Below are positions 11,595-12,327 of a stretch of 12,327 bases of DNA, one piece after another. Origin of the DNA: CAYYAU01 sp964469765 [NCBI: uncultured Clostridia bacterium] (GTDB taxonomy: Bacteria; UBA6262; WVXT01; CAYYAU01). The stretch is taken from assembly GCA_964469765.1 (NCBI GenBank), contig CAYYAU010000015.1, positions 1-12,327 on the forward strand. Direction: 5' to 3'. Each line of letters begins with the position of its first letter. Position 1 is the first letter of the stretch. A program made the position numbers and the translations under genes. The notes under the pieces were generated by a model. The model saw nothing but the letters and a program-made list of their open reading frames with translations. It made no database searches and was not told where the DNA came from.

Positions 11595-12327
11595 TCACTC
11601 AAGAAGCCATTTCCACAAAGGAATATAAACTATCTTTTTTCCTTGATATTTTTCTTCTTTTTCCAAATTTTGAGTAATTACCATAAGATTTTTACAGTGA
11701 ACTTCTTTGCTTGCTCTAATTAAAGCATCAAGTTCACGCTTTCGGGTATCCATATTTTCCACATTAAAACAAACCTGAATAAGTTGGTGTACCTTAAGCC
11801 CTTCTTTAATTATAAAATCTACTTCCCTATGTTGATAGTCCTTCCAGTAATAAATATCCTTATTTCTTCGTTTAAGTTCTATAGCAACGACATTTTCATA
11901 AAGTTTGCCTAAGTTTCTGGAGAATTTGAAACTTAAAAAATTAATAAGACCCGGGTCTATACAATATATCTTTACGGGATGTTGTAGTTGATCTTTAATC
12001 TTGTAAGAAAATATCCTTGTAGAGAAGAATAAAAATGCATCTTCGAAGAGTCGATAATAATGCTGAACAGTAGGAAGGGACATTTTTGCACCTTTCAAAT
12101 TAAAAAAGTTAACTAAACGCCTAAAACTTGTAAGGGTTGCGATATTATTGATAAAATATATTCCTAACTCTTCTATTAAAGAAAGGGCTTTTCTTGTTTT
12201 TTCTTTAAATATCACATCTCTACTAACAATATCAGCAAAATATTGTTGTAGGATTTTTTCTTTTTGCGGATTCAAAACTACTTCAGGAAATCCTCCAAAC
12301 TTTATAAAGTTGCTTAATTGTTTTTTT
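11595..12327 (-). CDS. DUF4143-type AAA ATPase (partial, N-terminus beyond right edge)
   Basis: The C-terminal 243 residues of a typical 380-420 residue protein are present. The frame is open to base 12326, so the ATPase P-loop domain lies outside. The visible part starts with NFIKFGGFPEVVL, the end of the AAA_14 region, then the winged-helix-like DUF4143 region (TLTSFRRLVNFFNLKGAKMS, VQHYYRLFEDA). A nuclease-fold-like tail follows, with LYENVVAIELKRR, YYWKDYQHREVDFII and IQVCFNVEN, the E...D...Q/K arrangement seen in these proteins. Such genes are common in prokaryotic accessory DNA; their role is unsettled. The stop codon lies 8 bases from the 28-bp inverted repeat. A TTG at 12275 is in frame but internal to the domain, so it is not the real start. 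Confidence 0.88.
   Translation of the reverse strand, partial: KKQLSNFIKFGGFPEVVLNPQKEKILQQYFADIVSRDVIFKEKTRKALSLIEELGIYFINNIATLTSFRRLVNFFNLKGAKMSLPTVQHYYRLFEDAFLFFSTRIFSYKIKDQLQHPVKIYCIDPGLINFLSFKFSRNLGKLYENVVAIELKRRNKDIYYWKDYQHREVDFIIKEGLKVHQLIQVCFNVENMDTRKRELDALIRASKEVHCKNLMVITQNLEKEEKYQGKKIVYIPLWKWLLE

Overview
The window looks like a piece of chromosome from an AT-rich, diderm (Gram-negative-type) bacterium that lies outside the well-studied phyla. YidC has the large periplasmic domain typical of diderms, and exported and barrel-like proteins are present. Many gaps carry hairpin repeats of the kind seen in uncultured candidate phyla. A lineage such as Omnitrophota is only a guess. No rRNA, tRNA, CRISPR array or DnaA-box cluster was seen.

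Left part (1-8230). A partial rex gene (minus strand) runs off the left edge. It is read from its own promoter over two tandem Rex operators. Divergently, a strong sigma-70 promoter drives rpmH, rnpA, yidD, yidC, mnmE, an unrecognised exported protein, mnmG and an MBL-fold hydrolase. These couple ribosome and RNase P biogenesis, membrane protein insertion, and wobble-uridine modification of tRNA (MnmE with MnmG). This is the familiar rpmH-rnpA-yidD-yidC-mnmE-mnmG neighbourhood, without dnaA and jag. Oddities are an apparent ATT start for rpmH, a repeat array of six units between rpmH and rnpA, a YidC whose groove arginine is Gln, a MnmG with a repeat-derived C-terminal tail, and an RNase Z-like enzyme lacking its last metal-binding histidine.

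Middle part (8342-10090, minus strand). This is a compact envelope-stress module: an ECF sigma factor behind a probable self-recognised promoter, a zinc-finger anti-sigma membrane protein overlapping it by one base, and a Spy/CpxP-like periplasmic protein. A long imperfect hairpin separates the last two.

Right part (10089-12327). This is an accessory region. A 95-bp palindromic element and an inverted 28-bp copy of its left end bracket about 1.5 kb. The bracketed stretch holds a small superinfection-immunity-family membrane protein, an unrecognised exported barrel-like protein whose 3' end looks frameshifted, and a small ORF that may be a gene remnant. Beyond the second copy lies the C-terminal part of a DUF4143-type AAA ATPase, cut by the right edge.
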